DNA of 64,000 nucleotides from Tamarix chinensis. Its lineage: Eukaryota; Streptophyta; Magnoliopsida; Caryophyllales; Tamaricaceae. A program made the translations under genes and the position numbers. The notes below the pieces were generated by a model, which saw only the letters and a program-made list of their open reading frames with translations, searched no databases and was not told the DNA's origin. This document shows, one piece after another, positions 1 to 10,969 of this stretch. The stretch's first letter is position 1, and every line of letters starts with the position of its first letter. Where the stretch lies: NCBI GenBank assembly GCA_030549775.1, contig CM060175.1, positions 12,608,455 through 12,672,454 on the forward strand. The letters run 5' to 3'.

Positions 1-914
1 CCTCACATGCATGTCTTATAGGATCACAACACATATCATCACATATCATAATATTTCATCATATATAGTACACATGCCATACAAAAACATACTTCACTCC
101 ATGTTATACTACATACGAAATAATTACAATAATAAACATAGAATGTATATCATACAAAGCATATAATGCACATCAACACACAATAGGCCTTAGTAACCCC
201 TTACCTAAAATGACACCGGTCTTGGAGCACGCTCCTACGCCTCCTTAGGACTTTGATAAAATAATAACATATTCATAAAAATAACATTAACAAATTTCTA
301 ACTTTACTAAAGATATATGAAATAATAGAATTATTATAAAAGTTAACAATATAGGGTTGAAGACTTTACCCTAATAATAATAATAATAGCAAAGATACTA
401 AAATAATATCAATGTTAATATTAATAATAATAATAGTAACAATAACCAAAATAATAAAAATAACAATAATAATAATAATAAGGGCATAGTTCGAAAATAA
501 AGTGAAATAAGGCTTCGGCACCTTTACCAAAATAATATTAATAATAATATTAGTAAAATAAATAACCAAATTTAGTAGTAATAATAATTATGAAATAATA
601 ATAACAATAATGATAAAAACCATAATAATATTACAAAAATAATAATAACCATAATGGTAATAATAGTAAGGATAATATTTGAAGATAAAAAAAGTAGGGT
701 TTCTACCCTACATAAAAAAATAAACTTATTAAATAACAATTATAATAATAACACTAATAATAATAATAATAATAATAAAAGCTAATGATAAAAATAATGA
801 TAATATTAATAATAATAAGACTTGATATTTATAATACTACTACTATAATTCAAAATAGGCACAATAGGGCTTTAGCCCTATATATAGAACAATAATACCA
901 ACAACAACAACAAC

Positions 915-959
<45 letters not shown>

Positions 960-985
960 CGCATAACAATAATAATAATAATAAT

Positions 986-1040
<55 letters not shown>

Positions 1041-1108
1041 GCAAAACTAATAGTAAAATAGTTATAACAATAATAATGAAATAATAATAATAATAATTTT
1101 GAAATAGC

Positions 1109-1142
<34 letters not shown>

Positions 1143-3056
1143 TATTAATATTAATAATAGTAATAATAGAAATAATAAGAATAATAATAAAATCAAAATA
1201 AAAATACAATAGGGCTTCGGCCCTCAATAGAAATAATAATAAAAACATTAATGCTAATAATAATAATAATACATATTAAAAATAGAAATATTAATAATAA
1301 TAATAATAATAGTAATATATTCAAATAATTGAAATAAAATAAATTAAGGCTTATAAAAATAGGAAAAAGGGTTGAGAGGGTCTAGGGTTCAAACTTAGAC
1401 TGGAGGTGATAGGCGGCATCGGCGATGGTACACGGCGGCGGCGACGGCGGCCGGAAAAAGGGAAGAAAAGGGAAAAAGTTAAATGCTAGAAAAAAGATAG
1501 GGAGAATTAAGGTGGGAGTTGGGGTGTTTAAGACTGCCTAGAGGGAGAAGAGTTGAATGAGGGTGGCGGTGCAGCCAATGGTGGCAACGCACGACGGTGG
1601 TGGTGGTGGCCAAATAGGGAAGAAGGGGAGAAAGAGAGGATGAGAGGGAGGGAGAGGAAAAGAAAGGTAGGGGAAGCTAGGGGAGGGTCTGCAGAATAGA
1701 ATGGGAGGTGAAAGGAGTGGCGGAAGCGGCAGAAGAAGTAGCTAAGGGCAACGCAAAGGGTGGCGGAGATGGAAGAGAGGGTTGATCGGGAAGGGAAGTT
1801 CGCACAACTAGGACGACTTGTGTAGGAAGAATCGAGGGGGATGGGTAGTTTGGTTAGCTAAAGGACGATGCAAGCCAGAACGAGCGGCGGTGTTGGTCGG
1901 AGGCGACAACAATAGTGTCTAAAGGGGCGACGGTGGTAAGGTCAGAGAATTCTGGGTAAATAACCAAAACTCGATACAAAGCTCAAACTGGGGGTGTTTA
2001 TAGATTTTAGAAGGGAGTTTAGGGTTTTGTGGGTCAGTAAGGGGATAAGCAAGTAGGGTTCCGATCATCGGCGGCAACAAAGCCGGTGAAAATCCAGGTC
2101 GTGGTAGGGAGGATGATTCGCTGGGATGAGGGAAAACGCGCGAGAAGAGGGTGCGTTGGTTGGGTCAAAAGGGCCAGCGAGTCAGGGGGAAGATAGAGGA
2201 AGGAGAAAGGCCGGTCAAAATGGGCGTAACCAGCGACGAGATTTTCGGGCGGGCGGCGAAGTTGCAGGCGCAGTTCAGCAATGGGGTTGGGCAGGTGCAA
2301 AAGAAGAAGAAGAAGAAAGGTGGAGGGAACCGGGCAGTTCGGGGAAAGAAAGAAAGAAAGGGAAAGAAGGGCGGACCAGGCGGTCGGGCACGAGGAGGGG
2401 GATTTAAATAAAACATAGAGTTTCGGTGGGAAAGGAAGTAAAATGCGGACGGTGAGGGAGAAGGAAAAAGGTCGGTCACGCAGGCTAGGTTGTGCTGAAG
2501 GAAGGAAGGAGGGGGACTGGGCCGCGAGCTAGCCCAGGTTGGGGAAGAAAAGAAAAAGAAAAAGAAAAGAAAAAGAAAGAAAAAGGAAGAAAGAAAAGGA
2601 AAAAGATAAAAAGGAAAGAGAAAAATAATGGGTTAGGTTAATTAAATTAATTGAGATATTTGAGATATTTAAAAATAATAATGTGTAAATAAAATAATAT
2701 TTAGATCCCTTTTTAGGCTAAATAAGGATTTTTGAAAGGTTTTCCATAAATTCCATTTTAATTAGCAAATCACTCTAATTTTCTTCAATTAAATTATTTA
2801 TAAAATTTATATTAATTTAGAACTATTTTCTCCTTATTATTTTAAATACAATAATTAATTTAATTAATTTCCAAAATAAAATCCTTAATTATTTAAAATC
2901 CCCAAATTTTTCCTAATTAAAATACTTATAAATTTCTTCTTGATTTGCTCTAGTTAATATCCTTTTATTTTAATAAAAATAATTTATTTAATTAATTTTT
3001 ATAATAAAACCTTATTTAACTATAATTTTTAAAATTAGAATTTTCGAGGCATTTCA
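1..3056 (+). mobile_element. LTR-like block A (5' end outside window)
   Basis: This is a non-coding block with the same layout as the better-defined LTR B. It has an AT-rich first part, a GC/purine-skewed middle (about 1380-2640, G and A dominate the plus strand), an AT-rich tail, and an end at about 3041-3056 (TTTTCGAGGCATTTCA) that resembles the GGGGTATTACA-type ends of LTRs B and C. The left end lies outside the window, so no target-site duplication can be tested. Open frames here (for example 2034-2479 on the minus strand) are proline-, serine- or basic-rich low-complexity readings of the skewed block and are not credible genes. The assignment is inferred from resemblance to B and C; a decayed fragment of a larger element is possible. 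Confidence 0.45.
340..1330. repeat. (AAT)n microsatellite field with embedded small hairpins
   Basis: About 1 kb is dominated by AAT/ATA triplets, with long near-pure runs at about 915-959, 980-1040 and 1105-1140. Embedded in it are small inverted repeats of similar sequence: 352-373 (TAGGGT...ACCCTA), 509-524 (weak, AAGGC TTCG GCACCTT), 694-711 (GTAGGGT-TTCT-ACCCTAC), 864-881 (ATAGGGC-TTTA-GCCCTAT) and 1211-1224 (AGGGC-TTCG-GCCCT). The leucine- or tyrosine-rich ORF at 850-1248 is simply the reverse reading of the triplet repeat. Confidence 0.85.
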
Positions 3057-3399
3057 ATGCCCATGTACCAAAAACTTGAAGCTTTTAGCTCTCATTTGCA
3101 TTCAAAGTTTAAGTGAATGACTTTGCCTATATCTCCAAAATCTCACACTCTTTATACTTAGAGTTAAAACCTATGTTGATGAATGTGAGTATTTGATCTC
3201 AAAAGTTACTTGGAGGTCAAATTCCTATTTTTTTCTTCTCTCCATCCCCTCTCCATTTTTTTATTCTTGGTGGTCCATTCCCTATCCGTCATTCTTCTAT
3301 GATTATTTCTACTAATTATTTAGCTTTATACATCAACCTTCCTATAAACCTTTTACCCCACACAATCCACATCTGAATATTCTAAAAGGTCTAATGGGG

Positions 3400-4870
3400 T
3401 GTCACTATGGTAAAACATCATAGGTTATATATGTCAATTAAAAATCTAAGAATCCTCTTAACCACAATTAAATGAGATTCATTGGGATTATATTGAAAAC
3501 TAGCACATAAGATGCTAAATATGATATCTGACCTAGATGTCATTACATAACAAAGTAATCTAATTATACCTCAATGGAACTTTTGATCCACTTTTTTATC
3601 AGCTTCATTCAATTCTAGCTTGATTTTTGTAGCTATGGGGGTATTACAAGGCTTGCTCTTGTTCATCCCAAATTTCTCGAGCAAATCCTTGGTGTACTTC
3701 TCTTAGTTAACAAAAATTCCTTTCTTAATTTTTTTAACTTGAAGTCCTAGGAAGTAGGTCAATTCTCTCATCATGCTCATCTCAAATTCACTTCACTTCA
3801 TTTTAGAAATATCATTACATAATGATTTGTTAGTAGCACCAAAAATGATATCATTAACATCAATTTGAACAAGAAAAAAGTTTCTTAATTTTCTTAATGA
3901 ACAAGGTTCTATCAATGTTTCCTCTTTTAAAGCCTTTTCTAATTAGGAGTTTACCAAAACCACTCATGCCAAGCTCTAAAAGCTTATTTTAAGTCATAGA
4001 GCACTTTTTTGAGCTTATACACAAGATTGGGTTTTGATACATCCTCTAAACATGGATGTTCCTTATAATAGAATTTTTCTTCAATGAAAACATTTATAAA
4101 TGCACGTTTAACACCCATTTAATACAATGTAAATCACATAGAATATGAAAATGCAAGTAACATATATATAGCCTAGAATTTAGCTATGAGGATAAAGGTT
4201 TCTTTAAAAGCAATGTCTTCTTCTTAGTTATACCCCTTGACAACCAATAAAACTTTGTCTCTAACCACAATTCCCCCTCATCTAGATTGTTTCTAAACAT
4301 CCATTTAATTCCAGTGATGAGTTTATTTTCAGGCATAAGGATTGGTTCCCAAACCTAAGTTATCTCAAGTTGGTTAAGCATATATTACATTTCCATGAGC
4401 CATTTTACATTGTTTATGTCTTTCAAGTGAGACTTTGTTTTTATTTAAGATAAAAATGCAAGATTATTGAAATGTTACCTAGAAATGAGTGCTAGGGGTG
4501 CTCATAACTAGATATTTGTATCTACCAGATCTGATATCCGTTTTTCTTTCCTTAGACTGGATATCTAAATTTCTAGATATTAAAAAGTACAAATCATATA
4601 TGGAAAATATATCGATATATTCGTTATTTGTATGAAAATATTATTTTAATAATTCTAATAACTTTTACAATAATTTTTGTAAAACAAAGATCGCATATCA
4701 ATTAATATGCATATCTACATTCATAGGAGTATCTTATTTTATCTTAAAATAATATTAAAATATTATTGTTAAAGTTTAAATAACAAAAATAAATAAAATT
4801 TTAAAACCTAACACTATAGAAATATAATACTATTATATATTGTCAAAATAATCAAAAAATATCATATCAT

Positions 4871-4921
<51 letters not shown>

Positions 4922-5560
4922 CTGAAAAATGCAGTTAAAATCGAGTATCTTGAAGGTTGGATATTCTTTTGACAAAAATTGAATTGGATATCCTAAATAT
5001 CAAATCAAAATTTTTAAATATTGGATCATTTTTTGGGATCCCTTTTTTTTTACACAACCCTAATGAATGTGTAGCCACTCCTCTTGATGTGTCTCAAATG
5101 CTATTGAGGATGTCCTTATGCATATCTCTAAGATCTTAGAAGATCATTTTGTTGCTTGTCCTCTTGTTGAGTAGTTGGAGATCCATCATCATCTTCACCT
5201 TGGTGGTCCTAGATGTTTGACTTCTCTTTTTCTCATAAGCTATCCACTTGTATAGTAGGATCTACATTTTAATCTACCTACTAAACACACAAGAGAAAAA
5301 CTCATCAAACGCAACATGAATGGATTCTTCAACCAACATGGTACACTTGTTGAAAACCTTATAAGATTTACTACATAGAGAATAGCCAATGAAGATATTT
5401 TCATATATCTTCATTGGCTTTAGAGTTAAACTCTCCCAAATTACTTTTCTCATTATTTAGGACAAAGCATTAACAACCAAATGTGTGAAAAATATCCTAC
5501 CTTTGGTTTTATTACCCTTTTAGAGTTTGTAGGTGGTATTCTTGAGTATGGCATGGTTGA
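3400..5560 (-). pseudogene. copia reverse transcriptase remnant
   Basis: Short minus-strand stretches resemble the copia polymerase between integrase and RNase H. Around 3480-3560 there is a reading close to the 'SRPDI' segment that follows the catalytic RT core, and 3650-4480 continues in shifting frames. The hAT-like MITE at 4493-5062 interrupts it, and weaker copia-like sequence resumes from 5063. No frame stays open for more than about 60 codons, so the enzyme is dead. I could not place the catalytic aspartate pair with certainty. Confidence 0.5.
4493..5062. mobile_element. hAT-like MITE inside the copia pol remnant
   Basis: The segment starts TAGGGGTGCTC and ends ACACAACCCTA, imperfect terminal inverted repeats that agree at about 8 of 11 positions. 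It is flanked by 8-bp direct repeats ATGAGTGC (4485-4492) and ATGAATGT (5063-5070), which differ only by two transitions. An 8-bp duplication with TAGGG ends is the hAT superfamily signature. The interior is AT-rich with a (TA)n run at about 4875-4919 and no transposase, so it is non-autonomous. It sits in the copia polymerase remnant and is therefore the younger insertion. Confidence 0.6.
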
Positions 5561-6110
5561 GATTCATGTTCTTTACGTAATATGCAATTGATACAGCTTT
5601 GGCCAAAAAGTACTAAGAAATCTTAGAGTCGCATGGCATATTCCTTTATTCTTCCTCCAAGGTTCAGTTCTTCCTTTCCACCACACCATTATGTTACGAT
5701 GTCCTTGGGGCTGAGAAGTTGCAAAAGATGCCATTTTGATTGTAGAATTCAGTGAATGAAGCATTCTCATAGTCCTTCCTATGATCACTCTTTATGGATT
5801 ATATCATTATCCCCTTTTCTACCTTAATTCTCTTAGCAAGCATAATAAACACATTAAAAGCATCATCTTTAGTAGAAAGGAATAATGTCTAGTTACATTA
5901 GGATTAATCATCAACTATAACTAGTGCATATTCACAACCACTCATACTATAGGTCCAAGTATGCCCGAATAAATAAAAATGAAACAATTTAAGTGGTTTG
6001 TATGTGTTCACAACATTTTTTGGTGTAAAAAATATTATGTTGTTTCCTTTTATGGCATGCATCATATAATTGATTTTTTTTTTTTGCAATGTTAAACTTT
6101 AAAATACCAC
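5560..6110 (-). pseudogene. copia integrase remnant
   Basis: Minus-strand translations give broken but clear copia integrase core segments: 'CEYALVIVDD' near 5904-5935, a 'SIKSDH' stretch near 5785-5800, and a frameshifted 'SAPRT...NGVVERKN..LEE' segment near 5640-5710. The order and spacing match the catalytic D,D,E integrase core of Ty1/copia elements, with the glutamate inside the VVER motif. Several frames must be combined, so no functional protein is encoded. Confidence 0.75.
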
Positions 6111-6639
6111 AATCTAGGTCTTTTCTAGCAATTTTGTTCAATAAATTTATACCACATATGAAATTCTTTTATTCCATAACCATGAATCATTGTTAGTTGC
6201 ACTCAAACATGAATTATGCAACTTAATTTATTTAACATCTAGCATATACAAATTTTTAAATCATAAGCATACAAATAGGATAAATTTATCAATGCCATTA
6301 GATATCATACAATGTAAATGAGAGAAATTAACAAGGAATCATTTGTCATATAGTTAGCTAATGTGAATTAGGTTATGTTTAAGGCCATCAACCAAGTAAA
6401 CATCATCAATGAAGGGTTTATAATTATTGATACTTATGCTACCAAACACTAATGATATTTCATTTTGAATAGTCTCTAAAAGTGACATTACCTTCATCAT
6501 ATAACATCAACTTTGAGAACATGATCTAGTCACCCATCATATCCCTCAAGCACTCACTGTCTAATAATCATTTATATCTTATTGTTTTGACTTTAAATCA
6601 TACCTAAAAACATAAATGTATTCCTTTATTGTTGTTCTT

Positions 6640-7740
6640 ATTTCCCTTGCTTCATGCTATTTTTTTTCCTATCTCATTTTTGAACTCATAGTAATCCCAA
6701 ATGACATGACCAAATTTTCAACAATTGTGGTATTTAATATTTTCATCTTTAGAAGCTTCCCTTGGTATTCTTGGAGATCTTGATATTTTTCTTCTACCTC
6801 TTCATACTCTATCTATAAGGAACATCTTAAATTATTCTGATGATAGCTACATCGTCCTCATTCATAGGAGTACCTTCTTTACATTATTCCTCCTCTTCTT
6901 CATCTTCCTCAATGATGATTTCTTTTCGCTTTGAGGAGGTGGAGGCCTTTAAAGAAAAATTCTTCTTCTTCTTCTCTTTGATAACTTTATCAATCTTGGA
7001 ATCATAAACCAAGAGTTTTGGTAAGAGTTTTTCAACATTCATTGTTGTTAAGTCTTTGGCCTCTACAATTTTTGTTACTTTAGGTCCCATCTTTCAAGAG
7101 AGATTACAAAAATGTCCTTACTTGCTCTTCATCGGTGATTGATTTCCCCAAAGCCTTTAGATGATTAATGACAATGGTAAAATGGTTGGTGAGAATGGTC
7201 ATTGATTCTCCTTGCATTCTCCTTACTTCATTGCATATAGCTCATGATGATTAATCATAGTGGTAAAATGGTTGGTGAGAATGGTGATTGATTCTCCTTT
7301 TATTCTCCTTGCTTCATTACATATAGCTCATATTCTCTAATGTTGAGAGAAATTTGTCACTACCTCACTTAAATCATCCCATAATGAGTTAAGATAAATT
7401 TACCACATATTTCCTTTACAGTGTTGCATGCTTGAATTCAATGATACTCCTTTTTCCTAAACCTATATTGGAGGATCATGATTTCTTTTTCATTAAAGGT
7501 GATAGTCCTCTTATCTACATCAGTGATTACTCTCCTTATGTTTCCACATGTTCGCCATTGACTTCTTTTGTGATATTGATTGGTCCTTCAATTACAATTA
7601 ACCACATATTGTAGTATTGTGACTTGATGAATAACATCATTTTGTTATTCCAATAAGAAGATTTCTCACCATTAAATAATGGTGGCATGGTAGGGGAAAT
7701 GTCTTCACTTAACATATTGAATCCATATTTGAGCTTAATC
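6640..7740 (-). pseudogene. copia gag remnant (UBN2-type) with decayed zinc knuckle
   Basis: On the minus strand, 7070-7170 reads as a gag segment of the plant copia UBN2 type ('LKALGK....DEEQVRTFL', interrupted by a stop). It continues in the 68-aa frame 6884-7090 ('TKIVEAKDL.TMNVEKLL'), which ends in Lys- and Glu-rich tracts. Around 6680-6725 a zinc-knuckle-like reading survives, with one cysteine codon replaced by a stop and the final cysteine position lost. A tandem duplication of about 86 bp (7160-7245 and 7246 to about 7331) lies within the gag region. Confidence 0.7.
7160..7331 (-). repeat. 86-bp tandem duplication within the gag remnant
   Basis: Two adjacent copies start with GATGATTAAT at 7160 and 7246 and share the block TGGTAAAATGGTTGGTGAGA (7175 and 7261) at a constant offset of 86 bp. 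They differ by scattered substitutions, so the duplication is not recent. Because 86 is not a multiple of three, the duplication itself breaks the gag frame. Confidence 0.8.
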
Positions 7741-8479
7741 TTTACACCTTAAATTGTTAGATCCTGTAACACCCCCAAAATTCACTACTGAAAAATTTCA
7801 TTTTATTAAAAGAAATAGCATAAGCAAAATATAAAACATTGAATTTTGGGAATATTACCGCCACACTTAGTACCAGACCGGTTCGCTCATACCGTTCAAG
7901 TACCAAGTGCTAAGGCTAAAGAACAAAATATCAATTGCTAGAAATTCAAACCATTTTTAAATCAGAGTAGCGCAAGTAAACATTTTATAAGAATAGATTC
8001 CAACAATGGTGGTTACAAGAACAAGGAATACATTTAAACCAGATAGTAAAGGCAAAAGGGAGAACCCTAAAAGTCCAGATAATCCTTATGCTCTTTCCCG
8101 TTGCCCACTTGAATAGGACTTGAAAAGACCTACAAGGGACACTGCCCATTGAATAGGCAGGGGCCCCACGAATGGAACCCTTCGGTACTACGGTACTAAG
8201 TAACCCTTTAAAACACACTTAAAAGCAGGCCCGCAATGTAACACATGATACACCACTATACCCATACCTAACGACAGGTGTAAGCATAATAATCAGAGTC
8301 ATGCATCCATATACTTGACAAGTCAATCAGATATTAATGGTGCATACATAAATATTCACTTTCGTACATCGCATACTTAACGAGTCAATCAAATATTGAT
8401 AGGTCAAAATGAACAATCGATACTTTTAGGGCCTTTAAGCCATAAATCCATCATTAATCAATCATCTCGAAGTATAAAT

Positions 8480-8890
8480 GTCCATGTGAGTGCGGGAACC
8501 CCTTATAGCCAGCGGACCGGAATACATACAGGGCAGTACGCTCCTAACCACTATTATTCGTCGGTGGACCGGTCTCCAGGACAAAATGCTCTTGGCCACT
8601 ATTATTCACGAGTGGACCGGTCTGGCCCAGACTCATACGGTGATCCACTATAAGTGATTAGTGTCTTTCCCATGTCTTATCATTATTACGTTTTGTTTGC
8701 TGAACACGGAATCCCCCACTATTATAGCCGGTGGACCAAAAATCATGCAAGGCAAAATGCTCCTGCCCACTATTATTCGCTAGTGGACCGATTTCCAAGG
8801 CACTCCGGCTCCTGGCCACTATTATTCACTGGTGGACCGGTCTGGGTCCGGCTCAACAGTCTTCCTCTTTAAGTGATTAGTGTCTTATTC
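8480..8890 (+). repeat. Hairpin array in LTR B (CCACTATTATTC-N4-GTGG)
   Basis: Five copies of a 19-20-bp inverted repeat have stems CCACT...AGTGG or CCAC...GTGG: 8548-8567, 8596-8615, 8716-8734, 8767-8786 and 8816-8835. Most are followed by ACCGGTCT or a similar string and preceded by GCTCCTG-like text. Two copies of a linker containing AAGTGATTAGTGTCTT (8645-8667 and 8865-8887) punctuate the array, making two higher-order units of about 220 bp. The same architecture occurs in LTR C (40570-40930). Confidence 0.8.
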
Positions 8891-9419
8891 GTATCTTATT
8901 CAAAAGCATTTCACCATTGACATGCATGGCTAACTATATCCACACTTATCCTCCCAAGAGGTCCCTTCCCATATCTTGAGACTTCTGCACCTCCTAACTC
9001 GCTCCGACATCCTTCCCTTATTCCACTTACTCACACCCGGTGCCCGACTCCTAACTGTGTGGGTCAAGCCCACTCACCACCTTATCCTATAGTTTCTCCA
9101 AGAACCCTAATATGGGCCTATGTGGCCCATCCTTCTCTGCCCTACACATCCCAAACTATTTCGACACCCCGCATGTTACGACCTTAGATCTAACCCTCAC
9201 TTTCTACCTCACTCATTCTCGTTTATTTTTATTATTTTCTTTTTCTTCTTCTGTCTTCTCAAGTTTGGGTTTCTTCCCAAACCCTAGCTCGGTCTCCTAT
9301 GCACCCTTATAGTATCACTTTACTTAACTATTAATATACCTCAATAATTAAACACAAAAACTCCCAAAATAATGTGGAACTCACGCTGCATGAGTAGCAT
9401 GAGCCACATGCAAGTCGAT

Positions 9420-10640
9420 AGGGAAAAAGGATCAAAGGTAGGGGTAGAAGGGAGGAAGGGGTGTTTTTCGGGTTGGGGTCTTTAAGCTAGGAAATAAGGT
9501 AGATGGGGGAGGATTGGAGGCAAGGGAAGGGTGTAGGAGTGAAGAGGGTATGTAGGTGGTGGCTGGTGATGGGTTGTTGGCGACCAAGGGCGGCGGCGAG
9601 GTGGCAAAGTGGGCTACAAGAAGGGATCGGGTTGAGAAGGAATGAAAAAAGAGGGGAAAATGGAGGGGTGAGGGGGGTTTTTTCGGCCAAACAAGGTACG
9701 AGGTGGTAGAGATGGTTGCAAGGTGTGGATTGGTGGTTTGGGTGGCGGCAGAGGTGGTCGGACGGCGGTGAACGAAGGGGCTACAGGTGGGTTGCTGATA
9801 AGGGAGAAAAATGGGCAGGAAAAGAAGAGGGGAGGAAGGTGGAGTTGCAGGGTGGCTTAGACGATGTTGTGGTGGTGTTGGGTGGGAGTAGAGGGGTGTA
9901 GAAGGTGGTTTAGGGGGTTGATGAGGCGGTTGCACCGGCGAAGGGCGGCGGTGGTGCACAAAACGAGGATGAAAATGGAAGAAGAAAAGGAGAGAAAGGG
10001 ATCGGGGAAGGGGCAGGCTCAAAAATAATGGGGTAGGAAAGGGCTTGTGAGAAGAAGAAAAAGAAGAGGGAGGATAGGGGTGCAGCTAGCCAGCCGGTGG
10101 TAGCGTAGGGTGGTAGTGGAGGTGGTAGGGTGGAAGGGAGGGGAGACAAAGAGGGGGGGAAACAGGGTGTGAGGGCTGGTTTGCAAGGCTGGCTAGGTCC
10201 GAAAAGGGGAAGAAAATGACAGGAGAGAGGGGGTTGTAGTGGTGGCAGGTGGTGGCAGTAGGGTGGTGACCGGCGTGCCCGAGGCGACAGGCATGGTCGA
10301 CAAAGACTGGTCGGGGAAGCTGGGTCGAGGCATAGGAGAAGAAGAGAAAAAAAGAAGAAGAAAGGGAAGGGGGCATCAGGCCGGACGAGGAGGGGAAAGG
10401 GGAAACTGGGTTGGCCTAGGGTGAAAGGAAGGAAAAAAACGGGGGAGCTGGGTTGGGTCGAGATGTGCGGGAGGGAGGAGGAGGAGAGAGAGAGGGGAGA
10501 GGGGAGATGGGCCAGCGGCCCAAGCACAGGGGAGAGGCTGGCCTGGTGCGGCAGCCCGAGGGGAGAAAAAGGAAAAAGGAAGGAAAGGAGAAAAAGGAGA
10601 AAGGAAAGAAGAAAAAAGGGGGAAAGGAAAAGGAAAATTG
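9420..10640 (+). repeat. G/purine-skewed block of LTR B
   Basis: About 1.2 kb has the plus strand dominated by G and A with many GGTGG, GGGAGG and GGCGG runs, ending in a nearly pure purine stretch (about 10560-10635). The minus strand reads as Pro/Ser/Leu-rich frames with no domain. Equivalent blocks occupy a similar relative position in LTR-like blocks A (1380-2640) and C (42100-43395), so the skew looks like a shared property of this LTR family. Multiple G-runs make G-quadruplex formation possible on the plus strand. Confidence 0.7.
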
Positions 10641-10969
10641 GGAAAATAAAATAAAATAATTTATAAAATATTAGAATATAATATTTTTGGAAAGTCAATT
10701 TATTTAATAGTTTTAATATAATATAATTAAATATATGGGTTAAAAGGGATAATTTTAGTAAAGTATTTATTTGGAGAGTTATTTAAATAAAATAAGTAGG
10801 GTAAAATGACAAAATATTTATTTTAACTCATTAAATATTCTTACTCAATTTATATACCCAAAAATCCATAAAATAATTAAACTAAATAATTCTAAAAGCT
10901 AATTTATTTTAAATAAAAGCTATTTATTAAATTATAGGTTTTCTAAAATTTTGGGGGATTACAGATCCT

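Larger units (their letters stand above)
7765..10963 (+). mobile_element. Solo LTR B (TGTAACACCCCC...GGGGGATTACA), 5-bp TSD
   Basis: A 3199-bp segment starts TGTAACACCCCCAAAATTC and ends AAATTTTGGGGGATTACA, so the ends are TG...CA and also mutually inverted. GATCC directly precedes it (7760-7764) and directly follows it (10964-10968), giving a 5-bp target-site duplication typical of LTR retrotransposons. No gag or pol lies inside, so it is best read as a solo LTR left by LTR-LTR recombination; a LARD-type non-coding element is an alternative. It lies in Sirevirus 1, between gag and the 5' LTR. It carries a hairpin array (about 8480-8890), then a G- and purine-rich block (9420-10640). Proline/serine-rich minus-strand frames at 9432-10022 and 9910-10698 are shadows of that block. 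Confidence 0.8.

Noticed and set aside
850..1248. 132-aa minus-strand ORF of Leu and Tyr runs
   Set aside because: It is the translation of an AAT microsatellite and cannot be supported as a gene.
8480..8890. Regular short hairpins considered as a CRISPR-like array
   Set aside because: The organism is a plant, units are imperfect and nested in higher-order duplications, and the array lies in an LTR; there are no cas genes.
9432..10698. Two long minus-strand ORFs (196 and 262 aa), Pro/Ser/Leu/Phe-rich
   Set aside because: They are low-complexity readings of the purine-rich plus strand of LTR B, overlap each other in different frames, and show no domain.
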